Assembly (NCBI GenBank): GCA_025266875.1
Contig: JALLLT010000003.1
Span: 1 to 64,000, forward strand
Length of the DNA: 64,000 bases
Direction of reading: 5' to 3'
From: Fennellomyces sp. T-0311
Taxonomy: Eukaryota > Mucoromycota > Mucoromycetes > Mucorales > Lichtheimiaceae
Shown piece after piece: positions 25,085 through 37,951 of the stretch; positions within the stretch are counted from its first letter, which is position 1, and each line of letters begins with the position of its first letter. The notes beneath the pieces are model-generated. The model did not search any database. It saw only the letters and a program-made list of their open reading frames with translations, and had not been told where the DNA came from. A program made the translations under genes and the position numbers.

Positions 25085-28000
25085 ATGAGCACCTCATTAA
25101 CAGCCATCATTCTGGATGGGCATCCAGCTGCTTTTGGACCCACCACACGCGACCATGACCCTTCCATTGACCGAACACGTAAAGCTTTAGCGCGTATTTT
25201 TTTTTTCTGTGTTTGTGATTCTCAATTGAAATCAATTTAGAATTACTTCCACCCATTCCATGGTGGACATGTATGGTTGACAGCACACTTGAATTTTGTC
25301 GTATCGGATGGGACACGGCATCAACTGAATTGCCAAAAGTAAGTTACCACAGTTGAATTCTCTTCAAAGACTAATCGATCGCCATACACTTTAGATCGCG
25401 GTGATCGCAGCTGGAGAAACTCCTCGATACCTAATGACGCCTGGGCAAGCGGGTCAAGCTGATAAGGTATATATATCTGATCACCCGCTATTCAGTTTTA
25501 CTTATCAAGTTTTTTTTTTTTAGTTGGTCGAAGAATTCAAACAAGTCCAGCCGCGACAAGTCTATACATATGATCGCATCCAAGCTGCCTTGAATACATT
25601 GTTGAGTGACCGTCAAACACAGTCGTTCCAATCCGTTCGAATTATTCTTGTCCTCGTGAGCAAAAACGCAAACGAATCGAAATACAGGTATGTAGTTTTA
25701 TTACCTGCATGTATCCGTGCTAACGTGTTTTGGGATAGCCATTACAACAACGAAGACTCGAAATGGAGAGATGTCCGAGCCATGGTGCACACAGCATCCC
25801 AAGCAGCAAATCACATTGAATCGATCCACACAGACGTGCTCCGTCTTTTCCCACGACAAGATAACCTGTTACCAGCTGTCAATCAAGTTTCGGTAGGTCT
25901 CGTATGAGGGCAACTCGTCTTTGCTAATTCCACCAAAATAGTATGCAGCTGGTGGCACGCTTTCCATCCATAATATTCCCAACCACCAAGATGCTCTGAA
26001 ATCCACCATGTGTCACTTGGCTCAGCTCTACTATAACATTGATGTCCTCCGGATATCGAATATACCAATGAATGTGGTAGGTTTATTGAGCCTTTGTTGA
26101 AGAGAGGTACTGATAAACAGTAAAAAAAAAAGCGACGACCAGATGGTAGTGCTGCAATGACACAAACGGTGGACCTTTATGCACAATGTGCAGATGGGTG
26201 TAACCAGGACAACCGAGCAGATACTAATGTGCCGATTTACGATCCGCGCTACCTCCAATCCAAGGTAATACAACTGGGTTATGTGAAGCGAAGCAAGCGC
26301 GTAGCACATGGTACGTCGTTTAATCATTTGCGGCGGCGGCGAGAGTTTATTTATCAACGTCTTTGCAGACATGGGATGGTGCACTTGCAGGCACTCAGTC
26401 GGGCCGGTCATTGACGATGGACCAACAAAAGCGTATCTGGGGACAATGCGGAATGGAAGTGTATCGTACCTTGTCCATCTTGAAAAAAAAAGCAAGAAGG
26501 AATGGACGCATACATTGTTGGCGGATCATGGTAACAAGCATATCAGGATACCTCGCATTTCCTTTGTCTGACTCGGAGTAGACAAAGTGTTTCTCCATGT
26601 TCTCAATGACAGACTTGAGGACGAACTAGCAGAGAAAATGCAAGCAGCTATTGCCAAGACAAAAGTAAAACCAGAGTACCCCGTGGGTCCATTACCCATG
26701 GTCACCCCGGATAAAGTACAGGCAAGTGTGGATCCGTGTTCCCTCGCTTTTTTCTTACATCTAACGTATCCTTCAACGACAGGAATTCTTGCAATCCTTT
26801 GTGCATCCCAATGCGAACACAAACATTTCTCATCTGACACCCACCAACACATACAATCCATTCGAGTATTCGGCCGCCACGCCGCTGCTCGCTTTATCCA
26901 CCAGTAACCAGGCGACGCCAACCACATTCAATATCGAACATGCGACGAAATGGCATACATGTTTCCGGGATTGCATGGGCACCGACAAATTCCCTGTCAC
27001 TCTCGCAGATAACCGGCCTATATGTGATCTAGCAGCCGACGTGTGCAACGGATCACCGCTGCATTCCGGATTCAGTCTATCTGGCGTAAGTCATCGGGAG
27101 GTTGAGCTGTTTTAATTAAGCTGATGAGCCCGTATGATCGGATATAGATGTTGAGCGTGCCCTTGGGGGCTTCCTTGGCCAAGATCAAAAGTGCACTGCT
27201 GGCAAGCGAGGTCCCGAACCTCAAGGCTGTCACTGCAGAAGTAGATATTGTATGTTGTGTGATCTAAAAGAGTGAATTGCATCATCTGACACTGAATTTG
27301 ATGCAGGTCGTGAATCATCTTTCATTGGTACTTTCGGGAAAGTCAACCAAGCCCGTATGCAGCGTAAAGATGTTCAAGGAAGATTCACAGTGAGGGTTTC
27401 TTTTTTACAAGAGCCATGTTTACGAAGAAAAAACTGATTGACACCGTGTTACAGACTGATGGCCAAACGACTGCTGATCGGCCTGTATCTCGTTGGAATA
27501 AGGTTCTTTACGTTTCGATCCGCGGTATGTATCAGACGAGACGGTTCTGCAATGGAGTGTGTACTGATGAAAACGGAAAGATATGCGACTATATGCTGCA
27601 AACCATCAACGACAAGACGACGACACGAGTCGAGGAAGAATCAAGTTCCAGCAACAACGAGTCCAAGGAATCAACATCAGTAATCGACTCGGCATGGAAC
27701 CAGGCGAAAAAGTTCGAAGGCATGACTGTGCGAGAACAGGAAGACTCGCGATACACGTTGGGAACAGGGATAGCCACAGCGCCAGTAAAGGAAGAGAATC
27801 CCATGGTACGGCAGCGACGTGGACGTGGTGGACGAGGCAACGTCAGCGTCAATCCAAATTTCCGTCGTGACGGGGGTGACGTTGGTGTCGTCAATCGCAA
27901 AAGGCAAGCCGATGCCTCCGTTGCTGTTCCCTACCTTCTTGCAGAGGTTGCAAACGATCCGCCGCGTCAGATACAACAGCCGCAGCAAGAACAGTTTGGA

Positions 28001-28156
28001 CCTCCCAACAGTCTCTTGCATTTGTACTGGACGGTGGACAAGCAGCTGCGTGAGGGAAAACGAGCGGGTGATGATGGCAAGGTGTTGGTGTTTCGCAACA
28101 ACAAATGGCAGAGAATCCAAAAGGAGTTCGATGGCCGAATGCCTCACAAAAAGTAA
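25085..28156 (+). CDS. INTS13: Integrator complex subunit 13 / Asunder homologue
   Basis: In animals INTS13 is part of an Integrator module that links the RNA-cleaving core to transcription sites. Fourteen exons: 25085-25178, 25241-25338, 25395-25466, 25524-25687, 25739-25892, 25942-26076, 26133-26310, 26369-26530, 26582-26721, 26783-27085, 27148-27249, 27307-27389, 27455-27524 and 27581-28156; 776 residues (human about 706). Matches from memory: PWWTCMVDSTLEFCRIGWDT in the N-terminal VWA-like domain, the region RVAHDMGWCTCRHSVGPVID, KVFLHVLNDRLED, and the C-terminal motif PPNSLLHLYW resembling SLLSLWSNRI. A Gly/Arg-rich patch (RQRRGRGGRGN) precedes the tail. Intron 9 uses a GC donor. Family call fairly firm; function in this fungus is inferred. 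Confidence 0.8.
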
Positions 28157-28263
28157 TACAGCGGACGGGGAGCGTTGTATTTTTTTGGTTTTCAAGCATG
28201 ATTATTAGTAGTGCTAGGGAAGGGAAAAAAAGGATATAGGCGTGTTGTGTGGGAATATGTACA

Positions 28264-29381
28264 TTACAATGCATCGTACACTGTAAGCATGCGTGCTCTT
28301 GTTGGCGGGGGAATACCTGGCGAGAAGCCGCCACTGTGATCATCCGGCGGTTGACGGACCTCTCGAATCACCCTGATACCGGGCCTGCGCTCGGTCCGAG
28401 TGCTCGTTCTATCAGCACCATCAGAAAAAAAAAGGAGAAGCCTTCATGGTGTCAGCCCAAACGCGTACCTTCTCATTTGTATATGGTGATCAATCCTACT
28501 GGCTGCATCGCATCCAATGCTCCGCGAAGCAAAGTCGCTCAAGCCAAAGAGCTGCTCGCGAGAGTATCGTCGCGAAACCTGCATGTCCTCCTCGGCAACA
28601 TAGGTGTCATTGGTGACCCATTCCAAATCGTCGTCATCGTCTTCTTGGATCTGTCGAGGCCGACGGGATCGAGCAGGAGGAGGAGAAGGCGTTTGTTGAA
28701 TGGGCATATCCAGTTGAGGCCAGGCGGATGGATGGACAGGGCTGGAGATGGCGGCATCACTCACGCTACCGTGTTGGATGACCAAGGGCTTTAACGTAGA
28801 ATCCATGCTGGTCGATGGAGAAATCTCGGATGGGGTTGTCGTTGACGACGACTCTTTGACATTTTTCATTTGCGATTCAAACTGACTCCAATCATTCACC
28901 AGTGGGCCCGCACCCCAATTGCTTCCGCCACTCTGCGTGGATTCCACAGTGTCACGTCGAGGACGAAGCTCTGGCGTGTGGACCCACGGCGGAAGTTCGT
29001 CGATTGGCGTGGCCGCGGGCGTCGGCGGGTCAGGATGGGTGATGGACTCTGGCGTTGGCGCCGGAGTTAAAAGTGGTTGTGCATTGGGAATCGTGTCACT
29101 TTGAACAGACGCAGCTTCCGAAGGATGGACGGTCGCGTACTGTACAGGCTCTGGGGGTGTTATGGGCGTTGTGGGCTCAGGCGTTGCGGGCTCTGTGACC
29201 GATGACCGTTCCCGTGCTATAATACCCCCAATCAAAAAAAAAAAGCTGTAAGCGAAAAGCGCTTGGACACGCGTCGGTATGTATCGGGGCACTCGCACCC
29301 ACCTGCTTTCAGTAGCTGAAGATTCCATGGTCTGAAGGGTTGGGAGGATTCGGCACGTCTCCAAGGCTTTCGACTCTGCAT
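28264..29381 (-). CDS. Proline-rich, largely disordered protein, orphan
   Basis: Three exons, 29381-29303, 29216-28469 and 28408-28264, give 323 residues. The start MQSRKPWRRAESSQPF was preferred over a nearer ATG because only its phase joins correctly across an intron with an 11-T pyrimidine tract. The protein is dominated by Pro/Thr/Ser (TEPATPEPTTPITPPEPVQY), with an acidic block EDDDDDLEWV, a Trp-containing patch GSNWGAGPLVNDWSQFESQM, and a basic end. No signal peptide, membrane segment or known domain is visible. The Trp/acidic patch could be a protein-binding motif. Convergent with INTS13 (107 bases). Confidence 0.7.
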
Positions 29382-29494
29382 GCGAAAAAGTGCACGGTGG
29401 AAAAAAGAAGAAGGAAAAAGGAAGCGTGTTTTACGTGCGAGTTCAAATACAACTATTTTTTTTAAGATTCCGATGATAGGGTTACAACGCTTTC

Positions 29495-30741
29495 TTACAG
29501 AGGCATGACTTGGCCCCACGCATTACCCGCCGACTGCATTGCCCAGTTGGCGTTGTGCGCTGCTTCGGTGCTCCCATCCATAGGCCGCGGCTCGTTATTC
29601 TCCTTCCAGAACGCCAGATCCTCCTTCATGTGGCCCTTGCAAATCTTGGTATAGAACCACGTAAAGATCATCATCACGAACGCACCCAATCCAAAGATCA
29701 GGTAGCCCGCAAGTGCCGCGCTGCCCACGCTGATGCCGGTGAGCACAATCACCAGCTTGATGAAAAAGCCAATAATCAACATGAGGCCCCAGGCCGCGGT
29801 CATGATCCGCATATCCTGTCGGAAACGTGCCAGGTTGCGGTATGCCCAATCCAGCTTTTGACGCTTGTCTGCTGGATGCCGCTTACCCGTCAGTCGCTCT
29901 TGGTCTTGTGCTGCCAAATCCTCCGAAGCATCTGAACGAGGCATTACTTGATTTGACAGCTGGTATATCATCGGCCGCATTTCCCAGGAACCGATCCGAA
30001 TGGGAAACAATGACACTACGCAGAACACCCCTACGAGCAGTGGGATGATGCCTTCGCAGATCGCCTCCACCTGCTCGGTCGGTTCCGCGATAGACTACAT
30101 GTTATTGGTAGCTTCAGTGGTCCATTCCAAGACGCAAGGGGCACGCTTACCACAATGCCGGATATCAGGAACGCAAGCCCAGCAACCAGACCCAAGATAT
30201 CAAACTGCTTCTCCTTTATCATCCGCCTAAACATTTCCCTTGTCTGAGACCTCCCGCTCACCGGTGACCCACAAGAAGCTTACCAGACGACAATGAGCAG
30301 CGGCGGTGCAGATGCAACCACCATGGCCACGACCTGGCCCAGGTACGGTTTGAGAATATGGTACAAGAGGATCGGCAAGCCAATACACCACAGGATGGCC
30401 AGGATGAAATTCCAGATAGGACGACCGCGCATGAACTCAAAGCTAAATATATCTGTAAGATCGCCCAGGTCCATTGGCTGGTCCTCGTTTTGTTCCTGAG
30501 GTGCGTATTTGTATGTGTTGGGGTCGTTGCCATTGTCTGCTACCGGCCCATTGGGATTCATAGGCGCCGGCTGTTGACCATGAGCCTGGCTTTGATCGTA
30601 CGCATTCCCTGGAAGCGCCGGGTAGTTTCCGGCATAGTATGACCCGTCAGCGTAACAGTTTTGTTGGTAGGCTGGAGGCGCATAGCCCGGGTGATTCTGT
30701 ACAGCTTGAGCGTCATTGCGGGTGCGAGACCAGAATGGCAT
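29495..30741 (-). CDS. Multi-pass membrane protein, VC0807-like
   Basis: Exons 30741-30284, 30226-30151 and 30094-29495 give 377 residues. The N-terminal 110 residues are hydrophilic and rich in Gln, Asn, Pro and Tyr, with no signal peptide. About six hydrophobic helices follow, including FILAILWCIGLPILLYHI, DILGLVAGLAFLISGIV, GIIPLLVGVFCVVSLFPI, WGLMLIIGFFIKLVIVLTGI and AALAGYLIFGLGAFVMMIF. The repeated pattern of paired helices around an internal loop resembles VC0807/septation-protein-A-like fungal proteins, whose function is not settled. The exon 2 start was placed at TTTAG/G (57-base intron); nearer AGs would need introns under 34 bases. Confidence 0.7.
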
Positions 30742-31201
30742 TTTTTACATTCCACGGAAAAAAAAAAAGAAGAGAGAGAGAGAAGGCTGACAACACACAG
30801 CACTAGGACTCTTCTCAATTTTACTTTCCAGTGTTCGGCTGATAATTTGGCCCGAGACGTAAAAAAAAACACACACACACACAATGAGCACACTTCTTGG
30901 CATGATCTTGGGGGCGTCTCCGTTTTACTCTGCTTTTTCCCGTGAAGCATGAGACCATCGCTTTCCCCTATCTGTCAATTCGATCTGCACTTGGATAACC
31001 GGTTTCTCTCTGCTTTTTTTGGCACTTGATAATCTCGGCAGTAGGATGGCTACACAACTCGGAGCCTGACTCCAACGCCTTCCGAAAAGAAAAATCTTAA
31101 ATTAATACCCGCGCAGGGTCGCACGCGCTTTGGCGTGTCAAGGGGAGTCTAAGCTTGTTTGGGTGTAACGTCCCCGACCATTTTCTTGGCTGTCGATGCT
31201 G
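30742..31201. other. Intergenic, promoter of the VC0807-like gene
   Basis: Roughly 450 bases with GA- and CA-rich simple tracts (near 30766-30783 and 30866-30884) just upstream of the membrane-protein start. The leftmost part of the next gene's 3' end may extend in from 31202. Nothing else supportable. Confidence 0.4.
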
Positions 31202-31593
31202 CTAACCGCTTTCTTTCTTACCAGAATTGGCTTGATCTAAAAAAAAATCCAACGTCTGGGGTCGTTCTTTCGATGGTGTGTTCAGCGTAATACTTGGCTG
31301 AGCCATCATCACCACGGGATCCGAAATACACTGACAACAATTTTTGGAAACATCCATGGAACCCATTGTTCCAACACAAACGTGATTACAAAAAAAATAA
31401 CCTGGGAATGGCTGGGATCGGTCATGGTACCGACGGGTTTTCCTTGGTAAAAATAGACCCATGCGTTTCCCCTGGTGCCGTGTTGCTTGGTAACAAAGGA
31501 TCGACGTGAGGAGTTTAAGGTGATCTTAAGATTGTCCATTGCATGAACACACGCTTTCATATCGCTTTCTTTGCCTGGATTACGTGGATGATA
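31202..31593 (-). CDS. Orphan gene fragment, exon structure incomplete
   Basis: Two exons join in phase: 31593-31402 (YHPRNPGKESDMKACVHAMD, then NAWVYFYQGKPVGTMTDPSH) and 31330 down to about 31202 (CISDPVVMMAQPSITLNTPS, DFFLDQANS). Upstream material in other minus-strand frames up to about 31860 (RVVHGLIRLLARTTGEQNF) may be earlier exons. The 3' end is ambiguous: either a stop at 31202 or one more intron with a few further codons. It reads like genuine protein with beta-strand character, but I recognise no domain. Confidence 0.4.
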
Positions 31594-31860
31594 CTGTTAC
31601 CCAAGTCCCACACCATTATCTTTTTCATCGCGTACCTTGAAGAAGTGCTAACAAGATGACAACTGTGAGCTACCTACCTGGACATGAGGTTCAATAAAAG
31701 GTTAAAGTTTTGCTCGCCAGTGGTTCTTGCTAATAGCCGTATTAGGCCATGTACGACCCTTCCCATTTTCATCGGACAAGCAACGGCATCTACGCTTTTG
31801 TTGCTTGATGTAAACTTGAAGCTATCTGCGCGCAGTTTATATGTCACAAACAACAAGGAC

Positions 31861-33950
31861 GATTACATGTCATTGAGGTCAAACTCTGGAAATGATGCAA
31901 TAGTTAAACATAGAATGAATGCAAAGACGCGTAATTAAAACCCGTGAGGGCGGGAAGAAACCGATTTGCCCTGGACTTAATATCTCGACCGCTTTTTTTC
32001 ACCTTCGGAAACTGGCCAACTTGACATATTCTTAAAGCATAAGCTTGATTGTATATGGTGCGAGATCCTTTCTCGAAAAAAAAGCTCATCTTTGACCATG
32101 TAAATACCACAACATCGACACCTTACTACAGTACTCCTTGTGTGACCAACGATCTATACATGCAAAAATTGACAGTAGCTTGATGCACTGAGGAGAGCAG
32201 CAATGTACTCTATAAACAAATAAAAGGTATCGTGAAACCGCTGCCACATTTACTTGCTCTACATATGTCAACCACGAGTTATAACATGCGGCTGGACTAA
32301 ATGCCCAGGCGCAGGAAAATAAACGTGCATACCTCACATTCGAAGCAGAATGTATTTAAGCCATCCATTGGAAAACTGAAACACAAGCTAACTGAATCCT
32401 GGATAAAGATATCTTGGAAATTTTCGAAATACATCTGTTGCTTCCCTTTATGCGAACTCGAAAAGTGAAGATCGTCAACCGTTTTCTGTCTTACACAAGA
32501 GGTTCCTGGTCACTCCATGCTGTGTTACGGGCACGGGCCAACCATTCGAATCACACGCTGATATTGTTCTATTGTGTATAGTGACAACCACAGAACCCCG
32601 GGAATACTCATCGTATGTAAGCCATCGTCATGCTCGAGTGCTATGGGGACGATAATCTCCATGACAGCCTCAAGAAGCTGCCATTATTTTTTTTTTGAAA
32701 ACACCTTTCCACCGATGGCCAAAGACAAACATGTGCTTTACATGACAAAGGTTTCGTGACGGATTCGTGATTGCGTGTAAGCAGAGTAAATGCAGACAAT
32801 GGCAGCAGTATGCCAATGGGCAACGTGTTCTCCCCAAATGAGTATTGTGAACCTGCAGGAACCAGGAACTGTATTTATAGCCGCCGCAGTGTCAAAGGCA
32901 GAACTTATTGAGGGAGCATGGCGAATGCAGAAAAAGACGCAAGTATGGGAAGAAAACATATAGAGAATTTATTTTTATGAATATACATCGTGTCAAGTGG
33001 AGGCCGGGATATCATGACGGTCTTGCTCGTAGGGCTTGGAAGAGGAAGCGACTATATAAGGCAGCACCAGTTAAACACAAGATCGACCTTTATCATATAT
33101 TTTGTATACATGACCTTGAATGATTTTGAATGGAAGATTCCGTGCACGGTACTATGCGACCAAGTGCTCGTAGCTACTGAAATATGTATGATTTGTCAAC
33201 TGCTCTTGTCAATCAAGAACGGGATGACGTATCAATGTTATTCTGGACTGCTTGACACACTCAAAACCATTCACAAGAAGGCTCTGAGTCGTCTGGTCCC
33301 TAAAAAAACTTGTACACCTGTACTCGTCTGCGCTGGCAAGAGGCTTTTCTCTTTTTTCTTTTTTTTCCTGCGGGGGATGCCAGTTCTTTTTTTTTTCGGG
33401 GATTCGCAGCGGAGCAAATAAGAGTACAGGCGCGACCGGTGTGCATCTTGCTGGCTTCCCAATTGTAGATCCCTCCCAACCACTGGATTGCTGGGCCGAG
33501 GACTGGAAAATATACCTTTATTTCTAGCTAATGGCCTACCTTGTTCAACTGGAAGCCAGAACCGACAAGTAAAAAAAGCAGCGCTTTTGTTTAATATTGG
33601 AAAGACAAAGTGCACCGAATCGCGCAGTGATCTCCCTTTTTTATACTGCCCGGTCAAATCCCGCGACCCGGTGATCATGGTTGTATGTTCTGCCGGCCAA
33701 TGGATGATCCTTAGCCTTGTTGCAGCACAGCGTTCGCGTTTCTGTGCTGTTCAGGGACCCGCCAAATCAATAGGTTATGTACCAGTGATATTTTCTGTCC
33801 TGAGCTACTTACGTCGCACCAGGTCCGCAATGTGGACCGCAATGAGCAGGCAATTTTTATGCATTGGACCAACAGCTCCATTACGCATAAGAGGTTCCGT
33901 AGGGTGTCCAAGTTGGCGTTCTTGAGAAACAACCGTACGATCGTTTTATA
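31861..33950. other. Gene-poor region, nothing supportable
   Basis: About 2.1 kb with many short frames and several long T or A runs (33350-33400). A 135-codon minus-strand frame (33271-33678) is rich in Arg/Lys and built partly over the poly-T tract; it has no family resemblance. Confidence 0.35.
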
Positions 33951-35124
33951 TTGACTTTCACATGAATGTACAATGCGTATTCCCAACTGACATTGACACA
34001 ATTGGGCGATCCAGGTGACACGTTGAATGGGCTCGAGCAAGGGAAGAAAGCTACGGGAGCAGGCATTCACTGGCACGATCGAGATTCTTTACGAGATTTG
34101 TCAATCGCATTCATCCATCGCGCAGCTGCCTTGGAAATGAAGCGGGACTACGAAGGTGTTATGCAGGGCAGTTAAGTGTGCATATACAAGCAACAAATCT
34201 ACTGTTCCCTACCGATATATGCCGGAATAAAGTCGAACGTTTGGGTAAAATAATGTTGATCCTTTTCACTGCAAGTGTCAATACTTACCAGATATAACTG
34301 CTATATTCATCTAGCTGTCCATGATTCTAGCAGCAAGGAGCAATTATGCACTCTCCTGCAATTCACTCAAAAACTTGGAGTTGCGGGCCGCCGATACAAA
34401 CGCTTATGTCGAAGAAGCATTAGCAGATACTGCGGCAACTTGTTCCGCCATTCACCCGATCACAATACATATCCGTGGCCATCAACCACTGCACCAGATT
34501 TCCCAAGAGTGACGACCATCCAATTTGGTTCTATCTCGATTAGAGATGTATGATGCGTGGAAGTTCGGTAACTCAAGGTATATATCTCTGTTAAAATCAC
34601 TGGCAAACACAATAGGATCAATCGATGACCGATATCCAATGTTACAGGAACTTGCGTTAGATGGATTGACTATTGGTGGCTATGATTAGACGATCACATG
34701 CTACACTCACTCACCACCTAACCATGGCCTTATCAAACTAAGATTAAGTATGACGGTGATCGTGTTCTATTCGACCAACAAGTTGCGTTCCATAATACGA
34801 AAAAGTCGCAGCAACCTACTATTCATGAAACTCGACTTTGACAGCATTTCTCACCTAGGAGGTTGCATGTCGATTGAAGATATCACCAGTCAGTTTTCCC
34901 AAACTCATGAACCTGGACTTTCTTTCACTGGAAACCACTTTACAAATTTTGGTCCACCCAAGCTGCAAGATCTTACAGTCACATCCCCCGCTTTTGGAAC
35001 AAGTTTGTATTTCTGGCAGTGGTATCCGGGACACCAATTGTCTGGCGAGCACTATCCAAGCTTGAAAGCCTTTGATAGCGAGGTCGAAAGCTTTGTGGCT
35101 GCTATAAAAGATTCACAAGTTTGA
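33951..35124 (+). pseudogene. Decayed F-box/TPR/LRR-type gene
   Basis: Consecutive plus-strand pieces in different frames resemble one gene of the Mucorales F-box/TPR/LRR type. First comes a TPR-like stretch HRAAALEMKRDYEGVMQGS (to 34175) ending where a donor would be expected. Then NSLKNLELRAADTNAYVEEA (34350-34512), YPMLQELALDGLTIGG (about 34640-34690) and FMKLDFDSISHLGG to the end at 35124, all with leucine-rich-repeat spacing. In-frame stops separate the pieces and no recognisable F-box remains. Splicing cannot explain all breaks, so it is more likely a pseudogene than an intron-rich gene. Confidence 0.45.
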
Positions 35125-36085
35125 ACTTTAAATCTCAAGATAAAGTCTGCCATTGGAGACAAAGAAGTTCAGAGGCTGGCACCGCTCCAGATCTTATAAC
35201 TTCTAAAGATAGTGGATTGGCAACAATCGGGATTATTTGTTGTACACCCAATTTACAAAGGGCAGCATGGTATTCATGAAATAAAACGATACCCGAATTG
35301 TATCGAAGAATCCAGTGTAGAAAAGTCTTAAGCACGTTATGCAATTGAAGCGTGTAGGATTAATATTACCCGTACTGAACGTTCGATTATCTATAGCAGT
35401 GAAATAAAGCTAATTTACATGCGTATAGCTCAAGGTACAATGTAGGTAGATGGCAAGGGTTCTCATTTGTACATGTAGCAATAAAGGCTGAGACGAATCT
35501 TGAGATACACATGCTTTGATGAACATACTATTGGTGTTTGGTAAATCCAGCGAGAGGTTAACTTACAGTTAATAACTCTTTAGCCCTTTTCAATGCATCG
35601 GTACCCCGCCGATCGAAATCTTTCAATGTTAAGAGAGTTGATGGAATGTTGACAAGGCTTACATTCTTTTAAATGTTCCACAAATGCGACGTATCTTGAA
35701 ATAGATCACCAAAAGATGTATATATTGCTGTGGATCGGCAGACGTTTTCGACAGGTCGTTCACGCACACCATCCAAAAGCAAATCAATAACAAGAAAGAC
35801 TCTAACGCATATTCTGCTGCGGATACATAACTGTATAGAAAAGCAATATTCACCGGGACGTACGTGATGATTGCTGCATATAGATACTTTGACGAGCCAA
35901 AAATCGCAATGTTGTTAGATGTAATGATATGTTGTCAGAATAATTTCGGTGTGTGTGCTCAACCTTGAATGAACATGGCATAAATAAATGATTACGTACA
36001 GATAAAGCATCATGTCATCAGATAATTACACTTTATTAAACAAGCAAGACACGAAAATCATTTGTCCAATAAATAAACAGGCTAT
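35125..36085. other. Intergenic, no recognisable gene
   Basis: About 960 bases, AT-rich. A 64-codon minus-strand hydrophobic frame (35659-35853) has no convincing context. The right end is the 3' flank of carboxypeptidase Y. Confidence 0.4.
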
Positions 36086-37951
36086 TTACTCGAGCTTGGC
36101 GTTGATCCAGCCATTCAACATGTCAAGGGCGTGTTCTGGTTGATCGTAAGGAACCATGTGTCCGGCACCAAACACGCGCAAGAATGCGAAACGGCCATCT
36201 TCAGTTCTACGGAGTTCACCTGCCTTTTCGCCAGTGATGCCTGAGATCCATTCAGTGTCTTTGGCAGCAGCAAACTCCTTGCCACCGCTCCATGGTAACT
36301 CGACGGTCCATGCCTTGTTACCCATCCAGTTGCAGATAAAGTCAGCATCACCAGCATAGATAAGGACGCGGACACCACTTTCGAGGATGGGGGGAAGTTC
36401 GTTGACGTAAGGACGCATCCAGTCACCAGCCATCTGTATCACAGGACATTTAGCTGCATGCACCTACTTATTAACTCTTTTTTACGTACATTGAAGCGGA
36501 AATTGATCTGCATGTTGCAGCTTTCATATTCGTTGACTTGAGCTCCAACTTCCTGCTTGACTTCGTCACGGTTCAAGTATTTCTGGACACTTTCGAGGAT
36601 TTCGTAGCAAAGGTTGCCACCCTTGCACTTTTCGCGAACATCATAGGGGTTCATGCCGGTTTGCTGATAAGGTTGGATTTGATCCTTGTTGCATTTCATG
36701 GCTGCAGGCAAGCATTGCCATACACTCTCGGTGTCGTAACAGTTTTGGATCAACCGAGCACATGCAGGGTATTGGTTATCCATGGCATCACATGTGTACT
36801 TGTCAAGAACGGGACCGTACGAGTTGCCACATGCCATCTTGGAGTAGTACTTGTATTGGATAAGAGGATCAGTCAAGCCGTTGCCGATCAAAAGACTCTT
36901 CAAGTTGATGTTTGCCAAGGTCGATGCGTATTCATGAAGTTCCGCAGAAGCGAACTTGCCTTTGTTGTTACGGACAAGCTCACCACCGATAGCAGGAATG
37001 TAATGTCCAGCATCTAAGGTAAATGTGTGAGTTACCTTGCCGGGATTTTTTTTTTTTGTGGTTACTATACTCACATGACTCGCCAGCGACATGGAAGTCC
37101 AGTCCTGCGTACTCTGAGAATTCCTTGAAGAAAAGTTGGAGGAAGGCGTAGACATCCTTGGCAGCAGCAACGGTGTTACTAGCACCACCGCTTCCATAGG
37201 AATAACCGACATTGAGAGGCTACGATAACGCAATCAGCTTTGCAGGTTTCAGATGGCCAACAAAAACAACAAAAACAAGTTACCTGATCCAAAAAGACGA
37301 CGCTAGCATTGCTGTTCCACGAGTATGGATTGATGGTTGTATCATCACCTGCTTCGTTCACAGTGCAAGGGCTAAAAAGAACATTAGCGGATTTTGTGAA
37401 ACTCGTTTCAATATCTTGTTTTGTTACCCAAGCTCCATCATGAGACCGGTCAACGAAGAGCATCCAGGTCCGCCGTTCAACCACAATACAAGTGGATCCT
37501 CTTGCGGGTTGTTGCGAGATTCAAAGAACCAAAAGAAAAAGTGCTTATCGCGTTCGATATCGAGATAGCCACTGATCTATATGGTTACGCAATGTGGTGT
37601 GAGCAAGCGCATAGTTCATGCTATTGGGAAAAACCGTTTTCCCACACTGTTTCCATGACGAACCTGCTTCACGTTGGGATCGCAGAGGGCGGGTCGCTTA
37701 TAACGCATGGCATATTCAGGGAAAGCAGGATGCGAGAAAGCCTTGAAGCCGTCACCGGATGGGAATGGTACCTTTGGAAGCCAGTCCTTGATACCTTCTT
37801 CAACGATATCTTGGACCTCGTGCCAAGAATTCCTCAAACCGTCAACCTTTTGTTCGATAAAGTTGGGTTCGGCGGAAACCGAAGAGCCAGTGAATGCCAG
37901 CAGAGCTACTGTTGCCGCTGCTGCGGTGGTTAAGAATGAGAGTTTGGTCAT
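36086..37951 (-). CDS. PRC1: Carboxypeptidase Y-type serine carboxypeptidase (S10)
   Basis: Vacuolar or secreted exopeptidase. Exons 37951-37664, 37576-37428, 37371-37284, 37219-37075, 37013-36490 and 36433-36086 give 513 residues. Signal peptide [20 protein letters not shown] with cleavage near VSA/EPN, then a propeptide. Mature enzyme: [40 protein letters not shown] (oxyanion loop), the nucleophile motif [13 protein letters not shown] (Ser split by an intron directly after it), catalytic Asp in [17 protein letters not shown] and His in [19 protein letters not shown]. All triad residues are present. Several Cys pairs fit the family. It sits alone between two sparse regions. Confidence 0.96.

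Noticed and set aside
30251..30283. 33-base intron in the VC0807-like gene
   Set aside because: Using the AG at 30227-30228 gives a 57-base intron in phase; very short introns are not otherwise needed in this window.
33271..33678. 135-codon minus-strand frame
   Set aside because: Runs through a poly-T/poly-A tract giving artificial Lys runs; no family pattern, no splice logic.
37421..37933. 170-codon plus-strand frame over the carboxypeptidase N-terminal exons
   Set aside because: Opposite strand encodes the signal peptide, propeptide and GGPGCSS loop; this frame is a shadow.
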